Shown in pieces: positions 10,601-17,283 of a stretch of DNA of 33,452 nt. The position numbers and the translations under genes are program-made. The notes under the pieces are model-generated. The model worked only from the letters and a program-made list of their open reading frames with translations. It was not told where the DNA came from and made no database searches. This DNA comes from Chloroflexota bacterium. GTDB taxonomy: Bacteria > Chloroflexota > Anaerolineae > B4-G1 > SLSP01. How positions within the stretch are numbered: position 1 is the first letter of the stretch; each line of letters begins with the position of its first letter. The stretch lies in the NCBI GenBank assembly GCA_029555965.1, contig JAKQHY010000226.1:1-33452 (forward strand), given 5' to 3'.

Positions 10601-11459
10601 CGGCTATCGCAACTACTGGTATTACAAATATACGGCGGATCACGGCGGCTACTCCTACTACACCACCTGTATGCTCGACATTAGCGCGGGCGGCATCATC
10701 ACCTACGCCGATCCGGGTATGTACGAAATGCCCAATGGCGACAACGTCGTCGCGCTGTCCTACGATGGCACAGAAGTCGTCTTTGATGCGGCCCATACGT
10801 ACCGCGTCTCCACAGTCAACTACATCGCCGCCGGCTCCTGCAACTTCAACAACGACGGCGAGACCATCTGGCCGCTGAACCAGATTGTGGCGGACACGCA
10901 GTACTACGTGCGGGATTCCGTCATTGACTACGTAGACGCTCAGACGGCCCCCATCGCGCCGGTTGTCGAAGGTCGCTTGCGGTTCGCCAGCTCCGACCTC
11001 TCCAGCTCCACCAAGACCGTGGCCGACGCCGATGGCAGCGGTGAAGCCGCGGCCGGGGAAATCCTGACCTACACCATCACCATTGCCAACACCGGCGATC
11101 TGGGCGCAGCGTTCCGCCTCACCGATACGCTGCCCGCGGGCGTGACCTACGTGGCCGACAGCCTGACCGCTGGCGGGTTCCCGCAAGGCTCCGTCGTCAC
11201 CATCACCGGCGGCGTGTTGACGGCGCACACCGCCAACTTCCCATCCGTACCTGAGGGCGGGACGCTCTTCGGCGTTCCGGCGATCATCCGGTTCAACGTT
11301 CAGGTAAGCGATCCCACCCCAGACGGGGACGAGATCGTCAACCAGATCGAATTGCAGGATCTGTACGAGATGTACAACATCGCGCCGGCGAGCATCCCGC
11401 TCGTCAGCGAGGATCACTACATCTTCCTCCCCCTGGTCCTGCGCGGCTTCGGCCAGTAA
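7683..11459 (+). CDS. Exported tandem 5'-nucleotidase (UshA-like) with DUF11 domain
   Basis: Secreted or surface 1258-residue protein expected to hydrolyse extracellular nucleotides for phosphate and nucleoside recovery. Residues 1-27 are a signal peptide ending AMAA. Module 1 (about 38-520): metallophosphatase motifs TNDFH, LLDAGDQFQG, VGNHEFDNG, LTHVG and GGHSHT, then a 5_nucleotid_C domain with NGGGVR and NDFMRKGGDGY. Module 2 (about 570-1095): TNDTHG, LLDAGDTFQG, LGNHEFNFG, LTHVG, GGHSHT, but its C domain has LSGAMTK where NGGGxR is expected. Residues about 1100-1235 are a DUF11 repeat (TYTITIANTG, DTLPAGVTYV). The last residues, YIFLPLVLRGFGQ, resemble a C-terminal motif I associate with Chloroflexota exoproteins. 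The AAAAAGGAG site supports the start; a strong terminator follows. Known relatives usually have one module of 500-600 residues. Confidence 0.93.
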   Translation: MSKLVRLLIVATMLLGSVGITPVAMAAAPTAPLAPDAAITVTILHTNDFHARVDEYNRNGARCKAEDATSGMCIGGYPRLHTMVDAIRAEEENVLLLDAGDQFQGTLFYNLFKADVITDTMNAMGYDAMTVGNHEFDNGPAELARLIDGADFPIVSSNLDVSGEPLLTGKIAPHAIITRSGEPIGIVGVTTEETENISSPGANVVFNDPVTSLQAAVDALEAQGVDKVIALTHVGYEEDLALAAAVSGVDVIIGGHSHTFIYTPTVPLKFQPPEYPQYDPLAPAGPYPTVVNSLDSEPVLVVTAFNWGTFLGRLDVSFDDAGLVTEYNGNPIYVSAEVTKSATMETILDKYRPAIQTLITTQVGTTTVDLPISVAGARICRLGECLMGNLVADAMLWEANQANPGAGYQIAFQNGGGVRAPIMAGEITMGDVLETLPFGNAIATFELTGTHVIAALENGLSRYPSENGGFAQVSGLRYYFDPVKAVGSRVTQAEVWNGTAYVPLDPNAVYKVVTNDFMRKGGDGYTMFRDYAINPYDFGPALDEALSGYIKEFSPITPALEGRITAHPKADKVITLLHTNDTHGSWAADTYGGGMARIATLIKQQRAINPNAILLDAGDTFQGNAFAYFFKDRPDNPIAGGMNLLGYKAMTLGNHEFNFGPSTFITMLKQVNFPLLGSANLDDDGSYGLDQIDLRDYITMTVEGLDIAIFGLTNPRVYRYELPTNIPGLTFHPATETAQSLVPTLRANEDPDLLIGLTHVGYEPYGGEVDSDKLIAEGVPGIDVIIGGHSHTRINPAVIISSTVNPTGTLVAQSYRYAGNLGVINIGFTGNETDGYEIAWRTGYLIPTSSSTAADADLQAYLDPFLAEIDAYNATPIGYTTVPLDGMMAYTEETNAANLQVDAAVWALDKEGIDVDFHLSGAMTKPKYIIADGATATDPVTITKGHMFDLMPYENSLVAFELNGVQLKAILERGYRNYWYYKYTADHGGYSYYTTCMLDISAGGIITYADPGMYEMPNGDNVVALSYDGTEVVFDAAHTYRVSTVNYIAAGSCNFNNDGETIWPLNQIVADTQYYVRDSVIDYVDAQTAPIAPVVEGRLRFASSDLSSSTKTVADADGSGEAAAGEILTYTITIANTGDLGAAFRLTDTLPAGVTYVADSLTAGGFPQGSVVTITGGVLTAHTANFPSVPEGGTLFGVPAIIRFNVQVSDPTPDGDEIVNQIELQDLYEMYNIAPASIPLVSEDHYIFLPLVLRGFGQ

Positions 11460-11478
11460 CCAGAGCAGGTTCATAAGC

Positions 11479-11517
11479 AAGACGGTAGGCAGGGGCAACC
11501 CTGTCTACCGTCTTTTT
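11479..11517 (+). terminator. Intrinsic terminator after nucleotidase gene
   Basis: A 16-base stem with one G-T wobble, GCAA tetraloop and a TTTTT tail, ending 35 bases before the next start. The core GGTAGACAGGG/CCCTGTCTACC recurs at 15178-15230 after the last tandem paralogue, so the two copies bracket that cluster. Confidence 0.88.
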
Positions 11518-11551
11518 CAGATCATCTTACCTTCCTGGCAAGAAGCGCTCT

Positions 11552-12316
11552 ATGAATATCCTGCACCAAGACGACCATACGTTGATTTTACGTCCCGGCG
11601 ATTTCTGGCTCCTTCTCCTGGCCGGACTCGTGTTCGGCGGCATCGGGCTTCTGCTGGTGGGTATGACGGGGACCGAAAGTCGTCTGGCGTGCGAGCGCGC
11701 GCCGCGCGCCGCCATCGCCTGCCGGTTGACGCGCACCTTGCTGGGACTGGAACTGGACAAAGAACCGTTGAACGACCTGCAAGGAGCGCGCCTGCATGTC
11801 AGCCACCGCAGCAAGCGCGACACTTACCGCGTCATCCTGATCACCGCCGCGGGCGAGCGCAACTTCACGCCTTACGGTTCTTCCTGGTACAACACGCACA
11901 ACCGCATCGTGACGGACATCAACACCTTTATGAAATCCCCCAACCTGTCCCAGCTAGACGTGTCCCAGGGCGGCGTAAAGGATATGTGGATCGGCGCGAT
12001 CTTCTTCTTGGTTGGCGGCGGGACGTTCATTGGCTGCATCCAGATGTATTTCACGACCTGGACGTTTGACCGCATCCAGGGACTCGTCACCCACCGCCGC
12101 GAAACCCTGCTTGGCGTCAAAATCGCCGAATACCCCCTGCGCGACATCACCGGCGCGCAAGTCGGTTGGTCGCGCAGCAGCAAAGGCGGCATCACTTACC
12201 GCGTCGAACTGCTGACCCGCGAAGGCGCCCCCATCCCCATGACGCACATGTACAGCACCGGGAAATCCGGCAAAGACCGCGCCGCGCAAGTGATCAGCGC
12301 GTTCTTGCAGCAGTAA
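11552..12316 (+). CDS. Two-TM unknown protein, tandem paralogue 1
   Basis: First of five tandem paralogues; I do not recognise a named family. The 254 residues read as two similar halves. Half 1: short head HQDDHTLILRPGDFW, TM about 20-42, then LACERAPRAAIACRLTRTLL and DTYRVILITAAGER. Half 2: TM about 148-167, then TTWTFDRIQGLVTHRRETLLG, YPLRDITGAQVG and ITYRVELLTREGAPIP. The matching pieces (RTLLGLELDKEPLNDLQGARL against ETLLGVKIAEYPLRDITGAQV; TYRVILIT against TYRVELLT) show an internal duplication with a beta-rich pattern like bacterial PH-type domains. A CX9C pair lies just after TM1. Stop and next start are 21 bases apart, so the array is probably an operon. Membrane location is clear; function is unknown. 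Confidence 0.75.
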   Translation: MNILHQDDHTLILRPGDFWLLLLAGLVFGGIGLLLVGMTGTESRLACERAPRAAIACRLTRTLLGLELDKEPLNDLQGARLHVSHRSKRDTYRVILITAAGERNFTPYGSSWYNTHNRIVTDINTFMKSPNLSQLDVSQGGVKDMWIGAIFFLVGGGTFIGCIQMYFTTWTFDRIQGLVTHRRETLLGVKIAEYPLRDITGAQVGWSRSSKGGITYRVELLTREGAPIPMTHMYSTGKSGKDRAAQVISAFLQQ

Positions 12317-12337
12317 ATCCAATAGGAGACATATTGC

Positions 12338-13099
12338 GTGAAAATCGTCTTTCGTGATGAAAACACTCTGATTCTGCGCCCTCAAAGCCAAATATTTCTG
12401 GTCATCAGCGCCGTCCTGTTTGCCCTGGGTGTCTGGGTTTTGGTGGGGGCGTTTCACACGGAGACGCTGGCCTGCGCCCACACGCCGCAGGCGAGAGTTA
12501 CCTGCACGATCCGGCGCACGACGTTTGGCGTAACGCTGCACGAAACGCGCGTCACAGACGTCCAGGGCGCGCGCGCGACGGAGACGGCCAGCCCCACGGC
12601 GCCCAGTCAGGTCGCGCTGCTCACCGGTGGAGGGGAGTGGCCGCTCCCCATCTTCACAAATCTCGACAAGCCGGGATGTGAGCAACTCGCCCAGGAGATC
12701 AACGCCTTCATCCAGACGCGGCAGGCGCCCCCCTTTGAACGTAGCGCCGGCGGGACGGGCTTTGAGTTCTCGGCGCTGTGCCCGCTCTCAATGGCGGCGC
12801 TGCTCCTGGTGGTGGGGCTGCAAAACCACAATACGACCTGGACCTTTAATCGGCAGACGGGACAACTCCACTATCGCAGCGAGACGCTCCTGGGAATTCG
12901 GACGCGCCTTTACGCCCTCCAGGATATTGCGGATGTCAAACTGGTGCGCCAACGACGCGCGTTATGTGTCACAATATTTATGCGCGATGGACAGCAGCTT
13001 TTTATAGATGGCAGCAGCATCAACGTAGAGAGCCTCAAGGCGATGACCGCCACTCTCCGCCAGTTTTTAGGATTATCCAAAAATGCCCCCCTGTGGTAA
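12338..13099 (+). CDS. Two-TM unknown protein, tandem paralogue 2
   Basis: Second member of the array, 253 residues, GTG start with GGAGA 9-14 bases upstream. It keeps the head FRDENTLILRP, TM1 (about 20-40), the CX9C pair in LACAHTPQARVTC, the INAFIQTRQ segment, TM2 (about 145-165) and the second-half pattern TTWTFNRQTGQLHYRSETLLG, ALQDIADVKL. It is the most diverged of the full-length copies in its last 60 residues, where the usual TYRVELLTREG is CVTIFMRDGQ. Extra Cys residues (PGCEQLAQEI and SALCPL) are present. The function is unknown. Confidence 0.7.
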   Translation: MKIVFRDENTLILRPQSQIFLVISAVLFALGVWVLVGAFHTETLACAHTPQARVTCTIRRTTFGVTLHETRVTDVQGARATETASPTAPSQVALLTGGGEWPLPIFTNLDKPGCEQLAQEINAFIQTRQAPPFERSAGGTGFEFSALCPLSMAALLLVVGLQNHNTTWTFNRQTGQLHYRSETLLGIRTRLYALQDIADVKLVRQRRALCVTIFMRDGQQLFIDGSSINVESLKAMTATLRQFLGLSKNAPLW

Positions 13100-13125
13100 G
13101 CACCCCCAACAACGAGCAACCGCCC

Positions 13126-13914
13126 ATGGATGAGCTAAACGTTATCCACCGCGAGCGCGATCGCCTGATCCTGCGCCAGGGCGGACTCTGGTGGCCGGTG
13201 TTGATGGGCGGGCTGCTGTTGATTTTCGCGCTGCTGATGATGTGGGCATCCGGCAGCGCCACGCGCCTGACCTGCACGCGGAGCGCCGGCATCCCCATGC
13301 AATGCCAAACAACCCACGAGTTCTTAGGTCTCCCCTACGCCACCGAAAACCTCGGCCCCCTGCGCGGCGCGCGCCTGGCGCATAACCAGGTCGGATGGCG
13401 CACCACCACCTCGATCCTGCTGATCGCCGCCGCCGATACGCAAGTGCGCGGCCCGGAAGCCGCCGCTACCTGCGACGAGAAAGGGGAAATCGTCAATGCC
13501 ATCAATACCTTTGTGCAATCGCCGCAGGAAACGCGCCTGGAAGTGCCGCTCGATGGCGACAGCGGGGCGCCCGCGGCTATTTTGTTGGGCCTACTGGGCC
13601 TGCTGGCCGGCATCGGCGGGGGGCTGGCGCGAAACCACCTCCTCACCCGCTGGACTTTTGACCGCACGCACAACCGGGTTCTCCACCGCTACAGCGCGGG
13701 CCTGCAAGTGAAAGCGGCGAGTTACGCGCTGCGGGACATCGCCAACGCGCACGTGGCCGTGCAAAATACCCCACAAGGCGAGCCGACCTACCGGGTAGAA
13801 TTGGTGACGTATGATCGCCGCAGTATCCCCCTTCTCGCGTGGTACAGTAACCGCGCGTCCGGCAAAGAACGCGCCGCGCTGGCGATCCGCGAATTCTTAC
13901 AGCAATCCACCTAA
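13126..13914 (+). CDS. Two-TM unknown protein, tandem paralogue 3
   Basis: Third member, 262 residues from ATG 13126; the open frame extends further upstream but that part overlaps paralogue 2, and only from this ATG does the sequence align with the other copies (NVIHRERDRLILRQGGLWW). TM1 about 22-44, CX9C in LTCTRSAGIPMQC, INTFVQSPQETRLEV, TM2 about 150-172, TRWTFDRTHNRVLHR, YALRDIANAHV, TYRVELVTYDRRSIPLLAWYS and a C-terminal AIREFLQQ. No good ribosome site precedes it, so translation may be coupled to paralogue 2. The function is unknown. Confidence 0.68.
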   Translation: MDELNVIHRERDRLILRQGGLWWPVLMGGLLLIFALLMMWASGSATRLTCTRSAGIPMQCQTTHEFLGLPYATENLGPLRGARLAHNQVGWRTTTSILLIAAADTQVRGPEAAATCDEKGEIVNAINTFVQSPQETRLEVPLDGDSGAPAAILLGLLGLLAGIGGGLARNHLLTRWTFDRTHNRVLHRYSAGLQVKAASYALRDIANAHVAVQNTPQGEPTYRVELVTYDRRSIPLLAWYSNRASGKERAALAIREFLQQST

Positions 13915-13928
13915 GCAAAAGGTATCCA

Positions 13929-14376
13929 GTGGAAACCATCAGCCCAGATGACAAAATCCTGATTGTACGGCCCGGCACAGTCTGGGGTATCCTCCTGGCA
14001 GGGATTTTCTTCATCCTTGGTGGACTTCTTTCGATAGGCGCGTCAGGGATCGAAAATCATCTGATGTGTGAGCGGGCGGCGTATGGTCGCCTGACGTGTC
14101 AATTAACGCGCACCTTGCTTGGGATAGAACTGGGGAAAGAATTCATCGCCAATCTGCGCGAGGCGCGCTTGCAAACGAAAAGTCGCCGAATACGACCTGC
14201 GCGACATCACCGGCGCGCAAGTCGGTTGGTTACGCAGCAGCAAAGGCGACACAACCTACCGCGTCGAACTGCTGACCCGCGAAGGCGCCCCCATCCCCAT
14301 GACGCACATGTACAGCAGCGGGAAATCCGGCAAAGAGCGTGCCGCACAAGTGATCAGCACGTTCCTAGGGCATTAA
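13929..14376 (+). pseudogene. Tandem paralogue 4, internal deletion and frameshift
   Basis: The start (GTG 13929) reads as a normal family N-terminus: DDKILIVRPGTVWG, TM1, CX9C in LMCERAAYGRLTC, RTLLGIELGKEF, LREARLQTK. At about 14177-14184 the sequence jumps to the family C-terminus in another frame: VAEYDLRDITGAQVGW, TYRVELLTREGAPIPMTHMYSSGKS, ending LGH at TAA 14374-14376. About 100 residues, including TM2, are missing. The C-terminal 190 bases are nearly identical at DNA level to 12125-12322 of paralogue 1, including the shared AAATCCAAT after the stop. This points to a recent unequal crossover or conversion between copies. An in-frame product through the scar would continue into unrelated, non-family sequence to 14417. 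Confidence 0.75.
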
Positions 14377-14397
14377 ATCCAATGCAGGAGGCACTTA

Positions 14398-15177
14398 ATG
14401 AAAGTTGTTCATCGTGATGAAAGCACTTTAATTTTGCGTCCCAATGATCTCTGGGTAGAGATCTTAAAAGTACTCATTTTTGGTACTCTATTCATAATGA
14501 TGATTAGAGCGTCTAACATAAAAAGCTTGACTTGTAATCGAGTTCAACAAAATCAAATTCAATGTCAGTTGAGAAGTACTCTATTCGGGTCGGAACTAGA
14601 AAACGAGACGCTTAAGAACCTCCGTGAAGCACGCCTGGAAGTAAATCATGGTCGTTACAGTGACTCCTATTACATCATCATTGTTGCAGGGGGCATAAGA
14701 CGCTCACTCACTTGCGGCGATCTCAGCGCCAGCGCGTGCGAACAAGCGGTCGAGGATATCAACACTTTCATACAATCCCCCAATCTATCAAACCTGGAAG
14801 TTTCTCCAAAAATTCCCGTGTACTTCTGGCTCATCCCAATCTTTTTTTTGGCCGTCTTGGTAAGTATTATCCGCGATGTACAGGCACACCTCATCACATG
14901 GACGTTCGACCGCTCACAAGGAATCGTAACCCACCGCCAAAAGACACTGTTTGGCGGCAAAACTACCGAGTATCCCCTGAGTGATATCACGGGCGCACAA
15001 ATCTTCACGAAACTTGGTCGGAGAAACACTGTAATGTGTCGGATCGAGTTACTGACCCGCGAAGGAGAAAATCTTCCTCTAACTTCCTGGTATACAAGTG
15101 GAGATTCCACCAGATACGCGGCCTATGTGCTCCGCGAATTCTTACAGCTAAACACACTCCCTCTCTTTAAAAACTAA
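14398..15177 (+). CDS. Two-TM unknown protein, tandem paralogue 5
   Basis: Last member, 259 residues, ATG with GCAGGAGG 6-7 bases upstream. Landmarks: VVHRDESTLILRPNDLW, TM1 about 22-38, CX9C in LTCNRVQQNQIQC, LREARLEV, INTFIQSPNLSNLEV, TM2 about 140-160, ITWTFDRSQGIVTHRQKTLFG, YPLSDITGAQIF, CRIELLTREGENLPLTSWY and VLREFLQLN. The gene is clearly richer in A and T than copies 1-4, although it aligns over its full length, suggesting relaxed codon use or a separate history. It is followed by a CTACCGT heptad element. The function is unknown. Confidence 0.72.
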   Translation: MKVVHRDESTLILRPNDLWVEILKVLIFGTLFIMMIRASNIKSLTCNRVQQNQIQCQLRSTLFGSELENETLKNLREARLEVNHGRYSDSYYIIIVAGGIRRSLTCGDLSASACEQAVEDINTFIQSPNLSNLEVSPKIPVYFWLIPIFFLAVLVSIIRDVQAHLITWTFDRSQGIVTHRQKTLFGGKTTEYPLSDITGAQIFTKLGRRNTVMCRIELLTREGENLPLTSWYTSGDSTRYAAYVLREFLQLNTLPLFKN

Positions 15178-15230
15178 ACGGTAGACAGAGTATCCCCTGT
15201 CTACCGTCTACCGTCTACCGTCTACCGCTT
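15178..15230. repeat. CTACCGT heptad hairpin (element D)
   Basis: ACGGTAGACAG pairs with CTGTCTACCGT around a short loop, and the right arm continues as further CTACCGT units in 7-base register into the 3' end of the minus-strand isomerase gene. It sits between convergent genes. The same hairpin core, with a T tail, terminates the nucleotidase gene at 11479-11517. Here no T run is present on the plus strand. Confidence 0.7.
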
Positions 15231-15989
15231 ACCGATTTCCCCGCGAGCCAATCCCTTCCCCACGAGGTACGCATAACTCCGCTCCACCGCCGCCCACATC
15301 GCGCCGGACACACGGTCAATCTCCACGATGGCCCACTCCGTGTGCGGCTTCCCGGCCTCGAAGATGGCCCCGAAATCCATCACACCGTCGCCCACTGCCG
15401 TCATCGGCTCAGTCTTGACGCACGGCCCATCCTTGATGTGCAGGAACGGCGCGCGCGCCCCAAACTTCCGCACCACGTCCGCCGGATTCACGCCCGCCGT
15501 ATTGACCCAATACGTGTCAATCTCGAAGAAAATGTCCGGCGACAGCAGCTCCAGCATCACCTCGTAGACGTAGCGCCCCTCCACCTGAAGATACTCCCAC
15601 CAGTGGTTATGGATGCCAAAGGTCAGCCCGGCGGCGCGCGCCACGGCGTTGGCCTCGTTGAACAGCTCGCACGTCGCCTTGATCTTGTCGAGCGTCTCGA
15701 AGTCGCCCGGTCCCTTGCCGGAAATGAGGCGCGGGCAGCCAATGGCCGCCATCGCATCCAGGACCTCGTTCTGCTGATCGCCCAGCGGCAGCGCGGTGTG
15801 CGCGCTCGGTACGACCAGGCCCAGCTCCTTGTAGAGCTTGCCCGCCGCTTCCGCCGTCGAACCGGGGAAGCCGGCCGGCTCCACCCCCACGTACCCCATC
15901 GCCGCCACCTTGCGGACGACGGCCTCATACCCCTCAGCCTGCGCGTACTCGCGCACTGAATACAGTTGCAATCCAATGGGTGCTGCCAT
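15222..15989 (-). CDS. Sugar phosphate isomerase/epimerase family protein
   Basis: TIM-barrel enzyme of the xylose-isomerase-like group, 255 residues, cytoplasmic, metal-dependent rearrangement of a sugar or sugar-derived keto compound expected. It begins IGLQLYSVREYAQAEG, a common opening of this family. Probable metal ligands: His/Glu in FGIHNHWWEYL, Glu and Asp in FFEIDTYWVN, His in FLHIKDG and Glu in AIVEIDRV. It is the third gene of a minus-strand cassette after the ThuA-like and Gfo/Idh/MocA genes. The start is supported by GAGGAGAG a few bases upstream. The last codons overlap the CTACCGT repeat of element D. It shares only family-level similarity with the 5132-6127 protein. The substrate is unknown. 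Confidence 0.9.
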   Translation of the reverse strand: MAAPIGLQLYSVREYAQAEGYEAVVRKVAAMGYVGVEPAGFPGSTAEAAGKLYKELGLVVPSAHTALPLGDQQNEVLDAMAAIGCPRLISGKGPGDFETLDKIKATCELFNEANAVARAAGLTFGIHNHWWEYLQVEGRYVYEVMLELLSPDIFFEIDTYWVNTAGVNPADVVRKFGARAPFLHIKDGPCVKTEPMTAVGDGVMDFGAIFEAGKPHTEWAIVEIDRVSGAMWAAVERSYAYLVGKGLARGEIGKR

Positions 15990-16004
15990 AATCTCTCCTC
16001 AAAT

Positions 16005-16101
16005 TAGGGATTGGGGATTGGGGATTGGGGATTGGGGGTGAAGAGACGTAATTCGTAATTCGTTCTCCTTTACTCCCTACTCCCTACTCCCTACTCCCCT
16101 A
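16005..16101. repeat. Mixed heptad array (elements E/F)
   Basis: The spacer between oxidoreductase and isomerase genes is a run of different 7-base units: GGGGATT four times, then GTAATTC twice, then CCTACTC three to four times, largely in one 7-base register. The first unit on the other strand reads CCCCAAT, which matches the STRR1 heptamer described from filamentous cyanobacteria. Only one arm is present, without a clear hairpin. Confidence 0.78.
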
Positions 16102-17172
16102 AAGAACGATTTCCCGCCCCTCTGCCGCCGAGCGATAGCAGGCGTCAATGATGCGGGCGCGGGCCAGGCCCTCTTGCCCCACGCAGCCCTGCCAATCGCC
16201 GCCGCGAAGCATCGCCACGAAGTCCCGCAGGATCGCCAGGTGGCCTTCGCCTTTGCCGGGATACGGGTGGATGTCCACCGGCGTCCCCGCCACGTCCACA
16301 AAGACGGTGAGCGTGTTGTCGGGCACGTAGTTGACGACCTTGATCTCCGCCCCGCCCTCCGTGCCGTAGAGCGTCACGCCGTATTCGTCGTTGTTGGCGC
16401 GGTAGGTGGCCCAACTGGTCTCCAGCAGCAGCGAGGCGTGATTCTCCATGCGGATGAACGCGCTCGCCAGGTCTTCGACCTCGTAGCCCGCGCCGACCAA
16501 CTGCTTCTGCATCCCGCCGCCGCCAATGCCGCGCGGGCCGAGCTCGGCATAGACCGCGCCGCTGACCGATTTGGCGCGCGGCTCGCCCATCAAGAAGAGC
16601 GCCATATCGAGCATGTGAACGCCCAGGTCAATCAGCGGGCCGCCGCCGGCCATATCCTTCTTCGTGAACCAACTTCCCATGCCGGGGATGCCGTTCCGCC
16701 GCAGCCACCAGGCTTTGGCATGATAGATGCGCCCCAACCGGCCCTCGTCAATCATCGCCTTGAGCGCGAGCACATCGCCGCGCTGCCGGTGGTTGAACGT
16801 GACCTGCAACGCGCGCCCGGTGCGCTGCGCCGTCGCCACCATCGTCTCCGCGTCGTCCAGCGTGCTGGCGAGCGGCTTCTCGCAGAGGACGTGCTTGCCG
16901 CTCTCCATCGCCGCAATCGCAATCGGCGCGTGCAGCGAGTTCGGCGTGCAGACGTTGACGATGTCCAGGTCGTCGCGGGCGACCAACGGCTCGTAGGTTT
17001 CGTAGAGGTAGGGGATACCGTTGGCCTCGCCAAATTCCTTCAGCCGGTCAGGATTCATATCCGCCAGCGCCACAATCTCGACGCCGGGAATCTGTTGGTA
17101 CGCGCGCAAGTGATGCCGCCCAATCCCCAGGCCGACAATCCCCACGCGCAATGTGTCTTGAGTCGTTGTCAT
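16099..17172 (-). CDS. Gfo/Idh/MocA family oxidoreductase
   Basis: NAD(P)-dependent dehydrogenase of sugars, inositols or related compounds. The Rossmann motif GIVGLGIGRHHLRAYQ is near residue 10, VLCEKPLAST carries the EKP lysine, VTFNHRQRGDV follows, and GGGPLIDLGVHMLDMALFLMG holds the Asp/His region of the C-terminal domain. The start is ATG 17172 (MTTTQDTLRVG), with GGGGAG 9 bases upstream; the frame stays open to 17250 but that part crosses repeat element G and has no family match. It gives 357 residues, normal for the family. It is the middle gene of the ThuA-like/oxidoreductase/isomerase cassette. ThuA-like proteins next to Gfo/Idh/MocA genes are common in disaccharide 3-keto pathways, an inference for this locus. 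Confidence 0.93.
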   Translation of the reverse strand: MTTTQDTLRVGIVGLGIGRHHLRAYQQIPGVEIVALADMNPDRLKEFGEANGIPYLYETYEPLVARDDLDIVNVCTPNSLHAPIAIAAMESGKHVLCEKPLASTLDDAETMVATAQRTGRALQVTFNHRQRGDVLALKAMIDEGRLGRIYHAKAWWLRRNGIPGMGSWFTKKDMAGGGPLIDLGVHMLDMALFLMGEPRAKSVSGAVYAELGPRGIGGGGMQKQLVGAGYEVEDLASAFIRMENHASLLLETSWATYRANNDEYGVTLYGTEGGAEIKVVNYVPDNTLTVFVDVAGTPVDIHPYPGKGEGHLAILRDFVAMLRGGDWQGCVGQEGLARARIIDACYRSAAEGREIVL

Positions 17173-17206
17173 AATGTTAATCTCCCCTTCAACAAAATTC
17201 GGAGGA

Positions 17207-17261
17207 CGTATTCCGTAGTGCGTATTCCGTAAAACATACGCACTACGCACTACGGAATACG
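17207..17261. repeat. Heptad repeat hairpin (element G)
   Basis: Left arm 17207-17231 and right arm 17237-17261, 25 bases each, around a 5-base AAACA loop. Units are GTAGTGC, GTATTCC and their complements CACTACG, GAATACG. The arms pair almost throughout, with one internal unit exchanged (GTATTCC against the complement of GTAGTGC). It lies between the ThuA-like and oxidoreductase genes of one operon. Confidence 0.8.
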
Positions 17262-17283
17262 CCTGACTTCCACCCTGCCGGAA

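Noticed and set aside
9318..11498. 726-residue open frame on the minus strand
   Set aside because: Antisense to the nucleotidase gene; no domain, composition rich in Val/Asp/His/Gly as expected for a mirror of a GC-rich gene, and no ribosome site.
14182..14417. Paralogue 4 as an intact 162-residue protein
   Set aside because: After the scar the frame reads Arg/His-rich sequence unrelated to the family, while the true family C-terminus is present in another frame, so it is a broken copy.
16005..16101. Possible CRISPR array
   Set aside because: Units are 7 bases and contiguous with no spacers; no cas gene is present. The same holds for the other heptad and nonad arrays.
16174..17232. 352-residue plus-strand open frame
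   Set aside because: Mirror of the second Gfo/Idh/MocA gene; no recognisable motifs.
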